DNA of 32,960 nucleotides from Flavobacteriales bacterium (GCA_013373595.1 JABXHO010000008.1:1-32960), one strand, 5' to 3'; shown: positions 1 to 9,140, numbered from the stretch's first letter. Notes: a model not told the origin generated them from the letters alone. Made by a program: numbers and translations.

Positions 1-475
1 AATCCACCGCGAAATCGCGCAGCCAATCGGCAAAAATGAATTTTCCATGTTTGTAATCTTGCATGGTCGCACCCGTTAATGGCAAGGTCTGATCTACGAG
101 AAAGTAAAAATGACACAACAAGTCATAGACTTTTTGATTGTAGCCATTTACGGTGTCGTCGCTCGTCCATGCGGCAGGATATGCTGGATCATTTGTCTCA
201 TTTGGAATGAGTACGAGGTATTTTTCAACGTAGTCGAGGTAATCGTCTGGGCTTGTTGGCCATCCGTTGCCATCAAAAACGTTGTCGATGGCATGATAAA
301 GATCAGGATTGAGTTCGGCGTTTCCTCTTCTCACAGCAATTTGCAGGGATGTTTCTAATGCGAGACTGAAAGCTTTATCTTCCTTAATTTGCTTCTTTAG
401 TTCTTTGTACGCTTTTGTGGTTTTGGGCCACTTTGGGTTTGATTTGTTCATAATGGTTATGTGTTTATTCGACAT
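1..475 (-). CDS. Phosphatidylserine decarboxylase-like protein, N-terminal part (cut by window edge)
   Basis: The reading frame is open for 158 codons from the ATG at 475 to base 1, so the C-terminus lies outside the window. The visible protein is soluble and has no signal peptide. Residues of about 110-155 include GYNQKVYDLLCHFYFLVDQ and a W-L-R-D-F segment. These resemble, from memory, the PsiD-like N-terminal domain (Pfam PSDC) that precedes the pyruvoyl-dependent decarboxylase domain in bacterial phosphatidylserine/aromatic-amino-acid decarboxylase homologues. The catalytic part and its Gly-Ser self-cleavage site would be off-window, so the activity cannot be confirmed. The start at 475 is chosen because GGAAAG lies just upstream; a second in-frame ATG at 451 has no such site. 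A different soluble protein remains possible. Confidence 0.55.
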   Translation of the reverse strand, partial: MSNKHITIMNKSNPKWPKTTKAYKELKKQIKEDKAFSLALETSLQIAVRRGNAELNPDLYHAIDNVFDGNGWPTSPDDYLDYVEKYLVLIPNETNDPAYPAAWTSDDTVNGYNQKVYDLLCHFYFLVDQTLPLTGATMQDYKHGKFIFADWLRDFAVD

Positions 476-692
476 GAGTCTTTCCGCAAGGTATTGACAC
501 CTATTGGTTTTGTGTAGGGTAGAAATACCTGAAAGGGGAATTGCGTAAAATCACTATATACAGGACACCACTGTTGACATTATCAGGTAACTATTCCGTC
601 GAAAAAGGTGATACAACACCTCGTTGATCTGGTCTTACGACTCAGATAAAACACACTCATGAACAAGAAATCATGACAGGCTTGATGATTAT

Positions 693-1979
693 TTAGCCAT
701 TAAACCACTTTTTGTATCCTGCTTCCAAGATGAAGCACACCGCGATAATTGAAAAGGCAATGATCACGCTGATACGGTTTGCCGAATACTGCTGAACGAC
801 TAGCGCTCCCAAAGCGAAGGTACACGCCAAAAAGCCAAACAACGGAATGATCCGTGAAGCGTTCAACTTTTTCGCTAATCGAAATCCTGTTAAGTTGACA
901 ATGGCAAAAATGAGCAAGAAACCAACACTACCCGTTGTTGAAATGCTTTCCAAGTTGAGACTGTTCGCTAGCAGCAAAGTTGCAATCGATGTGATTATCA
1001 ACCCTACGGGTTGGCTCCACAGTTTACCTGTAAGTTCATGCGGTAATTCATCGTCTTCTGCGATTTCATAACTCACGCGTGAGCCGCCGTACAATGACGC
1101 ATTAATCGCCGAAAAAGTGGAAATAAGTGCCGCAATGGTAATGACGGTAAATCCAATTTTACCCGTAATTGGCTTGGCAGCTTCTGCCATCACGTAATCT
1201 TCTGCTTTAGCGATGACATCAAACGATAATGATCCAACGGTAATGATGGCAATAATCACGTACAATAGAATCACGAAAATCACTGAAATATAATACGCCT
1301 TGGGAATGTTCTTTTTGGCATTTTTAATGTTTGGTGCCGCATTGGCAATTAGCTCAAACCCTTCGTAGGCGACAAAAATCACCATTCCACCTGTGATTAT
1401 ATTCATGGGGGATTCCCAATTGCTCACAGAGAGTTGTGTCAAATTTTCGTTCCCGATTAGTCCATAAACACCAATAAAGACAAAGGTGATCAAAATAACG
1501 AGCTTGATGAATACGGCATACGTTTCGATCACACTCACGACTCTCGCGCTATAATAATTGACGATTGTGGCCAGAATGATAATGGCATTCGTATACACGT
1601 AAAAATCGATGTTACTGTCGCCTGTTATGGAAAGTAAATTGGGTGCATACGACCCGAAAGCGGAGGCATACAACGCCAACATGATGATATAACTCACCCA
1701 GAGCAAATTGTTCATGGCTCCACTAAAAACTCCTTTCTGAAATCCTTCGTTGATGAATCGAACAGTACCGCCAGAATCTGGGAATTTAAGCGATAATTTC
1801 ACATAACTATACGATGTGATTAAGGCGAGAAATCCCGCAATTAAAAAGGCAACGGGTGTTGCTCCACCCGACAAGGAAACGGCCAAACCGAGCACTGCGA
1901 AAATACCTCCGCCCACCATTCCACCGATTCCGATGGATAACGCGCCTCTTAAACTGATTTCATCATTATTGGAACTCAT
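693..1979 (-). CDS. APC-superfamily amino acid permease
   Basis: This is a 428-residue integral inner-membrane transporter, expected to exchange or symport amino acids or polyamines with protons. The first membrane segment (residues about 12-38) carries the glycine-rich GGMVGGGIFAVLG signature of APC transporters, which forms the substrate-binding break in helix 1. Helix 6 has FVAYEGFE followed by a loop ending in KNAKKNIPKAYY, another family hallmark. About 11-12 hydrophobic segments follow through to residue 420, the usual family length. An upstream in-frame ATG at 2027 would add 16 polar residues and run towards the preceding terminator. I prefer the ATG at 1979 (MSSNNDE), which leads directly into helix 1. 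The substrate cannot be read from sequence. The gene stands alone, separated from the upstream gene by a terminator. Confidence 0.88.
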   Translation of the reverse strand: MSSNNDEISLRGALSIGIGGMVGGGIFAVLGLAVSLSGGATPVAFLIAGFLALITSYSYVKLSLKFPDSGGTVRFINEGFQKGVFSGAMNNLLWVSYIIMLALYASAFGSYAPNLLSITGDSNIDFYVYTNAIIILATIVNYYSARVVSVIETYAVFIKLVILITFVFIGVYGLIGNENLTQLSVSNWESPMNIITGGMVIFVAYEGFELIANAAPNIKNAKKNIPKAYYISVIFVILLYVIIAIITVGSLSFDVIAKAEDYVMAEAAKPITGKIGFTVITIAALISTFSAINASLYGGSRVSYEIAEDDELPHELTGKLWSQPVGLIITSIATLLLANSLNLESISTTGSVGFLLIFAIVNLTGFRLAKKLNASRIIPLFGFLACTFALGALVVQQYSANRISVIIAFSIIAVCFILEAGYKKWFNG

Positions 1980-2032
1980 AAGTTGGTAGTTTTTCTTCGG
2001 TAAACAATGTGAATACCGAAGGTGCAAAATAC

Positions 2033-2056
2033 AAAAACCCGCAAGAAGCGGGTTTT
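2033..2056 (-). terminator. Intrinsic terminator after the BNR-repeat gene
   Basis: A perfect 9-bp stem pairs AAAACCCGC (2034-2042) with GCGGGTTTT (2048-2056) around a 5-base loop. Read on the minus strand it ends in a GC-rich arm followed by TTTTTG. It sits 20 bases after the stop of the 1028-residue protein and ahead of the permease start. Confidence 0.85.
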
Positions 2057-2076
2057 CATATTATGTTATTGTTTTC

Positions 2077-5000
2077 TTAATCCTTTTTCACGTACTCTTC
2101 AAATGAATCGAGTTTTGGTGCTTTGAGTTCCATTTTACTCAACTGAGCCTGGTACTTCTTCAATGCTCCAGATCGGATACCAGCCATACGGTCGCGAGCA
2201 TCTTGCATGCGCTCTTTGATTAAAGCAACTCCTTCCAATTGCGATGCTGTTGGAGGTCCATAGTTGCTCCCAATTGTGCTATACACTTCTCCCAAATCTT
2301 CACGCAACTGATTCTCGGCACGTCCAACATAGTTGTCTCCCGTTGTAATAACCAAGTCTTTGCGCAACTCTTCCATTGCATCCACGAGCTTACCTCCAGT
2401 TTTTGCCAACTTTGGCTTCATGTTAGCCATCATTTTCGCGTGACTCGTCCATGTATCTAATTCATAGACCATGTACGCCAATTCTTCGTTTAAATTGTAC
2501 AATTCTTTGGTCGTTGCTTCCTGACGTTTTCTTTCCGCTAATGTAAACACCGATTGTTGTGGATACGCCACGTCGATTGTTGTTTTGAAGGTTTTCTTTC
2601 CTTTTTCGATTACAATTGTGTACGTTCCAGCAGGCACACGAGGCGCAAACATCCCACCTCTTGAGAATGTTTTTCCTGATGCCGATTTAGGCGCAGATCC
2701 ATTAAAGTTCCAATAAACGAGGTTCAGCCCTTTTGTTTTTCTAGGCGAAAGTGACGCTACGAAATTCCCGTCTTTGTCCAGTACTTTCATGCGCATCTTA
2801 CCGAAGGTATGACGCTTTGCCATATAATAAGCAATGCGCGCACCGTTCGATGGGTTCGCACCAACAAACTGCGTCTCCGTGCTTGTTCCTCCAAACGTGC
2901 TTTCCTCATTCATGTAGAAAGTTGGCATATCCATAAAGTGTACTTCTTCTGTTATGACTTCTGGTGTAATTTGTCTCAATGGTGAGATATCGTCCAGGAT
3001 GATGATTCCACGACCGTGTGTTCCCAAGATCAAATCATTTGTTTTTGGATGCATTTCCATGTAGTGGACAGCCGTTGCTGGCATGTTATTCTCGAATTTC
3101 ATCCAGTTTGAACCACCATCAATGGAAACATACAATCCGAATTCTGTTCCTAAGAAAAGAAGGTTTGGGTTCTTCAAATCCTCTTGAAACGAACGGGCAA
3201 ATCCGTAGATATTTTCATCTGCCAATGATGTCCATGTTTTCCCGAAATCCGTCGTTTTGTAGCAGTAAGTATTCCCGTCATTCTTCGTATGACCATCAAA
3301 CACCGCATAAGCCGTTCCTTTATCAAACACACTCGCTTCAATGTGGTAGCACCATGTATTCGCAGGAAGATTTGCCTTCAACAATCCTTCAGTCACATTT
3401 GTCCATGATTTCCCACCATCTTTTGTGATTTGAACATTTCCATCATCTGTCCCTACCCAGATCACCTTTTCATCCAAGGATGATTCTGCAATCGTGAAAA
3501 TGGTACAATGGTTCTCCGCTCCTGAGTTGTCCTTGGATAAACCTCCTGATTCGGCTTGATTTTGCTTCGAAGGATCATTTGTTGTGAGGTCTGGCGAGAT
3601 TTTCTTCCATGTATCTCCTCTGTCGTTCGAAACATGCACAAATTGACTTCCCACATATAAACGATCAGGGTTGTTGCTGCTTGTTGTGATGGGTGCATTC
3701 CAATTGAAGCGTAGCTTCGGATCACCTTTTACGGGAAATGGTGTAATTACTTTTGTTTGTCTGATGTCATCATCGTAGCGCCAAATCGTTTCTGCTCCCT
3801 GCATTTCAGAGTACATGATGTTTGGTTTAGTTGGATGCGGATAGACACGGAATCCATCTCCAACACCAATCACTTCCCAATCACGTGCTTCTACTCCGCC
3901 TGGACTTTTAGACGGTCCAAACCAACTTCCGTTATCTTGTAGTCCTCCGTAAATATTGTACGGCTCTTGGTTATCGACAGAAACATGATAGAACTGGGAA
4001 ATCGGCAAGTTCTCGATTCGTTCCATCGTTTCGCCTCTGTTTAATGAACGGTACAAACCACCATCAGTTGCGGAGAATAATTTATCTGGATCTGTCACAT
4101 CGAACCAAATATCGTGGATATCAGGGTGCATTGACCCAAGGCTTTTGAAGGTATTTCCACCGTCGCGACTAATTGAGCCAAACAATCCTGCTTTTGCCAC
4201 TACATCTGGATCAGTTGGGTGCACAACAACGCGAGAAAAGTAGAAAGGACGCACGGTCAACCCGAAATCGGAATTCGTGTGTTTCCACGATGCACCGCCA
4301 TCTTCTGATCGATACATCCCACTTTTGTTTTCGTCTTCCGACTCAATTGCTGCGTACATGATATTCGGTGAAGAAGGTGCAATTGCAATCGCCATTCTTC
4401 CAAGTTGTCCTTCCGGGAATCCATTGTGAATCTTGTTCCATGTTTTTCCTCCATCTGTTGTTTTGTACAGCGCACTTTTGTCTCCTCCAGAACTAAACGA
4501 CCATGCCGTTCGGCGGTGTTCCCAAAACGCTGCATACATGATGTCGGGATTGGTTGGGTGCATCACCAACTCAGAACAACCTGTTTTTTGGTCGATGTAG
4601 AGGATTTTCTCCCATGTTTTTCCTCCGTCGGTTGTTTTGAATACGCCTCTTTCTTCGCTATCACCCCAGAGTGCGCCAAGAACTCCTACGTATACAACAT
4701 CACTATTTTCTGGGTGAATTTGGATCGAGCTGATACGTTCAGATTTCTCCAAGCCCATTTTTTTCCAATTGGTTCCTCCATCGTTTGAGTGATAGATTCC
4801 ATCTCCAACCGATGTACTGTTTCGCGTCCAAATTTCTCCTGTTCCCACCCAAATGCTCTTGTCTGGATTTTGCGGGTCGATTGCGATTGTACCGATTGAT
4901 TGACAATAATCGTCAAAAATAGGGCTAAACATCACTCCACCATCTTGTGCTTTCCAGACTCCACCACCGGCTGTTCCGATGTAGATCACTTTGTTATCCG

Positions 5001-5163
5001 TTGGGTGTCCTTCAATATCGCTCACACGACCACTCATCAGCGCGGGACCGATATGACGTGCTTTCAATCCTCCGAACAGTTCATTTCCTTTCAAATCAGA
5101 CAAAGATTGTCCGAACACGGTTGTAGTCAGCACTAGTAAAAGTGCCGTTAAAATTTGTTTCAT
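2077..5163 (-). CDS. Secreted sortilin/VPS10-like BNR (Asp-box) repeat protein
   Basis: This 1028-residue exported protein begins with a typical signal peptide (MKQILTALLLVLTTTVFGQ, cleavage near residue 18-19). From about residue 35 to 760 it carries roughly ten Asp-box motifs of the form S/T-x-D-G-G-x-T/S-W, for example near residues 72, 126 and 176 and repeatedly after that (TTDGGKTW occurs twice). They mark blades of one or two beta-propellers of the sortilin/VPS10 and glycosyl-hydrolase BNR type. The last about 250 residues first look like a beta-sandwich (GTYTIVIEKGKKTF) and then become helix-rich and charged. No T9SS C-terminal sorting domain is visible, so a periplasmic or outer-membrane-associated location is more likely than T9SS secretion. 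Such proteins are often annotated as glycosyl hydrolases in Bacteroidota, but Asp-boxes alone do not prove enzymatic activity. The gene lies 32 bases downstream of the LolA-like gene, probably in the same operon. Confidence 0.85.
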   Translation of the reverse strand: MKQILTALLLVLTTTVFGQSLSDLKGNELFGGLKARHIGPALMSGRVSDIEGHPTDNKVIYIGTAGGGVWKAQDGGVMFSPIFDDYCQSIGTIAIDPQNPDKSIWVGTGEIWTRNSTSVGDGIYHSNDGGTNWKKMGLEKSERISSIQIHPENSDVVYVGVLGALWGDSEERGVFKTTDGGKTWEKILYIDQKTGCSELVMHPTNPDIMYAAFWEHRRTAWSFSSGGDKSALYKTTDGGKTWNKIHNGFPEGQLGRMAIAIAPSSPNIMYAAIESEDENKSGMYRSEDGGASWKHTNSDFGLTVRPFYFSRVVVHPTDPDVVAKAGLFGSISRDGGNTFKSLGSMHPDIHDIWFDVTDPDKLFSATDGGLYRSLNRGETMERIENLPISQFYHVSVDNQEPYNIYGGLQDNGSWFGPSKSPGGVEARDWEVIGVGDGFRVYPHPTKPNIMYSEMQGAETIWRYDDDIRQTKVITPFPVKGDPKLRFNWNAPITTSSNNPDRLYVGSQFVHVSNDRGDTWKKISPDLTTNDPSKQNQAESGGLSKDNSGAENHCTIFTIAESSLDEKVIWVGTDDGNVQITKDGGKSWTNVTEGLLKANLPANTWCYHIEASVFDKGTAYAVFDGHTKNDGNTYCYKTTDFGKTWTSLADENIYGFARSFQEDLKNPNLLFLGTEFGLYVSIDGGSNWMKFENNMPATAVHYMEMHPKTNDLILGTHGRGIIILDDISPLRQITPEVITEEVHFMDMPTFYMNEESTFGGTSTETQFVGANPSNGARIAYYMAKRHTFGKMRMKVLDKDGNFVASLSPRKTKGLNLVYWNFNGSAPKSASGKTFSRGGMFAPRVPAGTYTIVIEKGKKTFKTTIDVAYPQQSVFTLAERKRQEATTKELYNLNEELAYMVYELDTWTSHAKMMANMKPKLAKTGGKLVDAMEELRKDLVITTGDNYVGRAENQLREDLGEVYSTIGSNYGPPTASQLEGVALIKERMQDARDRMAGIRSGALKKYQAQLSKMELKAPKLDSFEEYVKKD

Positions 5164-5195
5164 AGTCAGTCTTTACTCGTGATGTGATCTGCCTC

Positions 5196-5942
5196 CTACC
5201 CTGGGAATGCAAAGATTTCATCTTCTACTTCGGGGTTCAATTCGATCTCTTCCAATTCGATTGTTTGAGACCCCATTTCTCCATAAGAAGTTTCGATTGA
5301 GAACGGGAAATACAAACCATCAACCTCCTGATAATCACTTAATGTTGTTGTAATTACTGTACCAGCAGCAGGGCCAGAAGACATCGTCATTTCCGAGCGC
5401 AAATGAGCAAACGTTTCCGCATCGAAGTAATCGTATTGTACTTTTGGTTTTTCTTCTCCATCTACCAATTCCGTTCCTTTGGTGATCATAATTTTGTAGC
5501 ATTCGACACCATCTACTGTTTCTTTTCCAATCAATTCAATCGTATGTCCTTTATCATTATAATCGAGATAAGCATTTGGAAAATCTTGCGACTCGCGCTT
5601 TTTGTTCTCTGTTTCTTCAGAATCAGCAAGCTCCGCTTTCATTGTCATTTGGTTGGTATTCCATAGGTTTTCACCATCAAAACATCCCTGATAGAATTGC
5701 ATTCCCATTACCTCGGCAACAGTCGCTGAACGTCCATCGGCCATTTCCCACATTTCAAAAGGAAACGAAGTTTCCTGAATGGTAAACTCACCAACTGCTC
5801 GTTGTCCTTTCAATTCTCTCCAGGCCTCTTTTCCACCTGATACTTCCAAGTATGCGTCTATTACCTGGTCGGCTGTCATTTCCTGAGCAAAACTCATAAC
5901 TGACATTGACATAAATGCTATTGCTGCTACTAGTACTTTCAT
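5196..5942 (-). CDS. Secreted LolA-like (outer-membrane lipoprotein-sorting-like) protein
   Basis: This 248-residue protein has a signal peptide (residues 1-19, ending SFAQ). It then follows the pattern of LolA/LppX-like proteins of Bacteroidota: an N-terminal helix with DQVIDAYLEVSGGKEAWRE, a series of amphipathic beta strands, and a C-terminal strand pair ending in ELNPEVEDEIFAFP. In that fold an open beta-half-barrel binds lipid or lipoprotein acyl chains, but these secreted paralogues are mostly uncharacterised. The gene is 32 bases upstream of the BNR-repeat gene and likely co-transcribed with it. A weak -7-like box TACCTTTA (minus strand, 5976-5969) lies about 27 bases before the start codon. 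The fold assignment is by pattern only. Confidence 0.65.
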   Translation of the reverse strand: MKVLVAAIAFMSMSVMSFAQEMTADQVIDAYLEVSGGKEAWRELKGQRAVGEFTIQETSFPFEMWEMADGRSATVAEVMGMQFYQGCFDGENLWNTNQMTMKAELADSEETENKKRESQDFPNAYLDYNDKGHTIELIGKETVDGVECYKIMITKGTELVDGEEKPKVQYDYFDAETFAHLRSEMTMSSGPAAGTVITTTLSDYQEVDGLYFPFSIETSYGEMGSQTIELEEIELNPEVEDEIFAFPG

Positions 5943-6069
5943 AATCGTGTCTGTTTTTAATCTGAACCTAAAGGTATGAAGAGAAAGCTCTGTTGATCAG
6001 CAAAAAAGTATGAGCGGTTCAATTAGATGGATTGGTTGTGAATAAGTTGAGGGTGTGTGGCAAAAACTT

Positions 6070-7545
6070 CTACCACAGTTTTACATTTGCATATCTCACA
6101 TTTCGCTGAAAACCTGGCGCATCAGAAAAATCACACTTCATAACGAATAGACCATTTTGTGTGATGGTAGACACATCAACAAAAGTAAAACTCTCCTTTC
6201 CTCGGTATTCTTTTTTCTCTACTATTTTTCCTTCCATTGAAATTTTTTCCAAATACGCATTTCTGCCATCACCATCAGAATGAACAACATAGAGATGATG
6301 ATCATGTAACGCAGAACGTCTCAACCATGGCATTCTAAAACCAAACCTATGTATAACTTCTATCGTATGTTTCCATTTAATTTTACCACTTTCATCTATC
6401 CCAATTGGGTTCAATTCCGAAAAATATTCAATTGAAGAACCTTTTGAATTGGTAAACGTTTCAAGGAGGCCTCCAACTGCTACAACGGTTTTAGTAGAAT
6501 CGTCAAACATAATTTCTGAAATTTGAAAATCAATCGACGATGGTTTTCTTGGGAAACGTGTTGTATGTTTACCATACATTTTCAGGATTTCTTTGTTCAG
6601 TATCTTTCCTTGATAATCGAGCTTCAAGGCATAAATCCCATTCTCTCCTTTTTTACTATAATCCCCTACAACTAAAAAATGCTTCTCAAATTGAAAAATA
6701 TTCTCGGAACTTAACCTCATCTTTTCGTCAAAATTGACTTGAAATTCGGTTATCTCACCATCAATTGCCAACACGTACTCAGCAACTTTAGTTTTGGAAT
6801 TGAGTTTATGACCAAATATAACAAGACCTTCTCCGAACAAATTCTTAGAAGTACTTAAATAGTAATCCGAACCAATCTCTACCTTTCTCTCTTCTTTTAG
6901 TTCAAGATCTTCCGAAATTTCTGCTGCCCTAATCAACGTTTTTTTTCCGCGTTTTTCTCTAGCGTATTTAAATGGAACTCCGTTAAACGTGCTTAAGGTG
7001 TATTCTTTCGACTGAAAATCGATGTACGGTTTAAATTCGTTGGATATCGTATTTTCTGACACTTCAAGATAAACATAGGACTTTGACGAATTACTTAATC
7101 TCTGGAAAAGCAGCGCCTCTTTTCCTTCCAACTCTATAACTGAATGAAAAGAAACGATATCATCTCCAAGCTTTGAAGAAAAGGTGCTTTCTGCTACCGC
7201 CTCATTTGCTGAGTTTCGTTTCTCAATTGTAAATTCATTCTCGTTTTCCTGAATTAAAAAGTAGAAGTCTTTGTTAAGAGATACGGCTACATTAACGTGT
7301 TCTTCTGAACCTTTCATGCTAAACTCATCTACTAATGCATTCGTTTTTTGATTGTAAATTCGTAAGGTAAAAGACCTTCCAAAAGTTGAACTTGTGAAGA
7401 AAAAATGATTGTTGCTTCCTACTATGTATTGAGAGAATCCATTTTTATCATCCTCAAATTCTGGACCAAAAGACAATTGGGTTTGACACCAAGAAGTTGA
7501 AAAAATGAAAACTGTAAGTGTTAAAAAAAGAAGTTTACGTGGCAT
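6070..7545 (-). CDS. Secreted protein of unknown function
   Basis: This is a 491-residue protein with a clear N-terminal signal peptide (MPRKLLFLTLTVFIFSTSWC, then Q). I do not recognise the family. The mature part is rich in alternating beta-strand patterns and lysine/glutamate, with segments reading like propeller blades (KHFLVVGDYSKKGENGIYAL, TKTVVAVGGLLETF, HHLYVVHSDGDG). These fit a secreted protein with strand repeats such as a beta-propeller, but no named motif is visible. It lacks a T9SS C-terminal domain and ends at Trp-491. It is a single-gene unit: 127 bases separate it from the LolA-like gene and 145 from the histidine kinase. The bases upstream of its start hold a 10-bp palindrome (7587-7596) and a -7-like box (minus strand 7612-7605, TATTTTTG). 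Confidence 0.8.
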   Translation of the reverse strand: MPRKLLFLTLTVFIFSTSWCQTQLSFGPEFEDDKNGFSQYIVGSNNHFFFTSSTFGRSFTLRIYNQKTNALVDEFSMKGSEEHVNVAVSLNKDFYFLIQENENEFTIEKRNSANEAVAESTFSSKLGDDIVSFHSVIELEGKEALLFQRLSNSSKSYVYLEVSENTISNEFKPYIDFQSKEYTLSTFNGVPFKYAREKRGKKTLIRAAEISEDLELKEERKVEIGSDYYLSTSKNLFGEGLVIFGHKLNSKTKVAEYVLAIDGEITEFQVNFDEKMRLSSENIFQFEKHFLVVGDYSKKGENGIYALKLDYQGKILNKEILKMYGKHTTRFPRKPSSIDFQISEIMFDDSTKTVVAVGGLLETFTNSKGSSIEYFSELNPIGIDESGKIKWKHTIEVIHRFGFRMPWLRRSALHDHHLYVVHSDGDGRNAYLEKISMEGKIVEKKEYRGKESFTFVDVSTITQNGLFVMKCDFSDAPGFQRNVRYANVKLW

Positions 7546-7690
7546 AATTGACAGGTTGTATTTTCAGGTTGGTTATTCAATGTGTACCGTTAACGGGAAC
7601 CCTTCAAAAATACGAAAATTTGGACAAATTATTGGAGCTTCGGGATTCAACATTCATGAACCAACTGATTTGCATGCAGAACGAGAGCAC

Positions 7691-8464
7691 CTAACGACGG
7701 ACATCAGATTGAAGTGGTATCATCATCTCAGCATGAAATCCAGATGCGGTATTCTCATAGTTTATTATTCCAGAGAGTACGGACAATCTACTTTCAATAT
7801 TCTTCATCCCAATTCCTTTTTTTAGGATTGTTCCTTTCACATCAAGTCCTATTCCATCATCTTTGTAGATAATACTCAACCGATCGGCTTCTGCTAGCAA
7901 TTGAATGGAAACTCTTTTGGCGCGAGCGTGCTTCATCGTATTAGTAATCAGCTCTTGAAGAATTCGGTAGACATTAATACCTTGCTCTTTAGTACAATGC
8001 ATGGCTCCCTGCTTTGTGTAATTTAATTGAATCTCCCCCGATTGATTTACGGTATCCACAAGTGCTAAAATTGCTTCATGCAAGCCTAGTTTATCCAAAA
8101 TAACAGGCCTTAAATTATGAGATATTTCGCGAACGCTTTGAATGGTTGCTCCAAGGAGTTCATTCATTTTGGTTGACAATCGAATGCGATTTTCCTCGTC
8201 CAATTGATTCAACAGCTGCCCCGTGTATATTTTTGTCGTTGTGAGCATGGTTCCCACATCGTCGTGCAACTCTTTTGCAATTCGCAGTCGTTCTTGTTCT
8301 TGTCCATCGATAGAGGCTTGGAGCAATTCTTTTTGATACATCAACTCCTTTTCTTGCTGGGTTCGCTCCTGCTTGAGCAGTCTTTTTTGATAGACAACAA
8401 AGAAGATGATAAACGCCAAGGCAAAAAAGAATACCAATGACATACTAATCAAAATGATTTCCAT
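7691..8464 (-). CDS. NarL-family sensor histidine kinase
   Basis: This 257-residue protein has one N-terminal membrane helix (residues about 3-25) and a coiled-coil linker (26-60). A HisKA_3 dimerisation/phosphoacceptor motif, ERLRIAKELHDDVG, places the phosphorylated histidine at H67. The C-terminal HATPase domain shows the N box (ELITNTMKHA, N175), DDGIG (202-206) and GIGMKNIESR (217-226). It has no sensor domain of its own. The start at 8464 follows the stop of the 7-TM gene by 2 bases with an AAGAAGGG Shine-Dalgarno-like stretch before it; the longer frame from 8548 would overlap the 7-TM gene. Known family behaviour is transfer of phosphate to a LuxR/NarL response regulator, and such a regulator is the first gene of this operon. 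The adjoining 7-TM protein may supply the missing input, which is inference. Confidence 0.9.
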   Translation of the reverse strand: MEIILISMSLVFFFALAFIIFFVVYQKRLLKQERTQQEKELMYQKELLQASIDGQEQERLRIAKELHDDVGTMLTTTKIYTGQLLNQLDEENRIRLSTKMNELLGATIQSVREISHNLRPVILDKLGLHEAILALVDTVNQSGEIQLNYTKQGAMHCTKEQGINVYRILQELITNTMKHARAKRVSIQLLAEADRLSIIYKDDGIGLDVKGTILKKGIGMKNIESRLSVLSGIINYENTASGFHAEMMIPLQSDVRR

Positions 8465-8466
8465 TG

Positions 8467-9114
8467 CTAACCCTTCTTTGGCTGTATCCATAAGGCGACC
8501 GTAAAAAACAGAATTAATAAACAATTGAATATCGAATGAAGCCCCCAAATCGGCAGGCTATCCTCGTATGTAAGTTCCACGCGACTTCCTAAATAAAACA
8601 GAACGATATTGCTACTGAAATAAAGCAACAACCCAGCACTGATCCAAAAAATGGGAATCAAATGCAAGGTCGTGTAGACTGGTCCGATGAGCATTCTGTA
8701 AAAGGAACTCAGACTTAGCGTAATAATAAGCGCGCTCGAAGTGAGTGTTACATTCGAATTAAATTCGAGTGGACTTTGCCAAAAAAGCATGTTCGCAAGC
8801 GCAAAAAGTGTAAATGAAGCTCCTAAAATGAAGAAGACCTTGTTGATTCGCGTTCTATCGAAATAAGACGAATAAATCGATAAGATGAGGAGAAATTCCA
8901 AAATAGAATACACATGATAGACGGGATGATTATTGATGTATTGTCTCCATAATAGATTAGCGACCAACTCAACAATTGCGACAACAGCAACCAAGCAGGC
9001 TAGCCGTTTTTGTGTTTTCGCTAACCTCCTCCATCGGACACATGTCACTGCGAATGGAACGACAATTAGAAAAGTCGAAACCAGACTCAAATTCTCATAG
9101 AATTGCTCATTCAT
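8467..9114 (-). CDS. Seven-transmembrane protein of a two-component operon, unknown function
   Basis: This 215-residue protein is almost entirely membrane-embedded. Hydrophobic segments lie at residues about 9-26, 37-56, 64-83, 91-111, 122-140, 151-174 and 188-209, which suggests seven helices and a short charged C-terminal tail (QPKKG). I do not recognise a named family. Its gene ends 2 bases before the histidine kinase start, and the kinase has only one membrane helix and no input domain. A role as sensory or signal-transducing partner is therefore plausible, though not shown by the sequence. The start at 9114 (MNEQFYENLS) is preceded by AAGAAG. The unknown 255-residue gene ends 26 bases upstream. 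Confidence 0.85.
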   Translation of the reverse strand: MNEQFYENLSLVSTFLIVVPFAVTCVRWRRLAKTQKRLACLVAVVAIVELVANLLWRQYINNHPVYHVYSILEFLLILSIYSSYFDRTRINKVFFILGASFTLFALANMLFWQSPLEFNSNVTLTSSALIITLSLSSFYRMLIGPVYTTLHLIPIFWISAGLLLYFSSNIVLFYLGSRVELTYEDSLPIWGLHSIFNCLLILFFTVALWIQPKKG

Positions 9115-9140
9115 TTTACTTCTTACTTTTCAATGAGCAA

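Noticed and set aside
659-677. Repeated palindromic TCATGA pair after the permease gene
   Set aside because: A short repeat without a GC-rich stem or T-run; not convincing as terminator or binding site.
3018-3428. Open frame of 136 codons on the plus strand inside the BNR-repeat gene
   Set aside because: It is antisense to a long, clearly conserved coding region, and its translation has low-complexity composition with no domain or start signal.
7587-7596. Perfect 10-bp palindrome CCGTTAACGG upstream of the 491-residue protein
   Set aside because: Palindromes of this size occur by chance, symmetry does not extend further, and no second copy was seen ahead of other genes.
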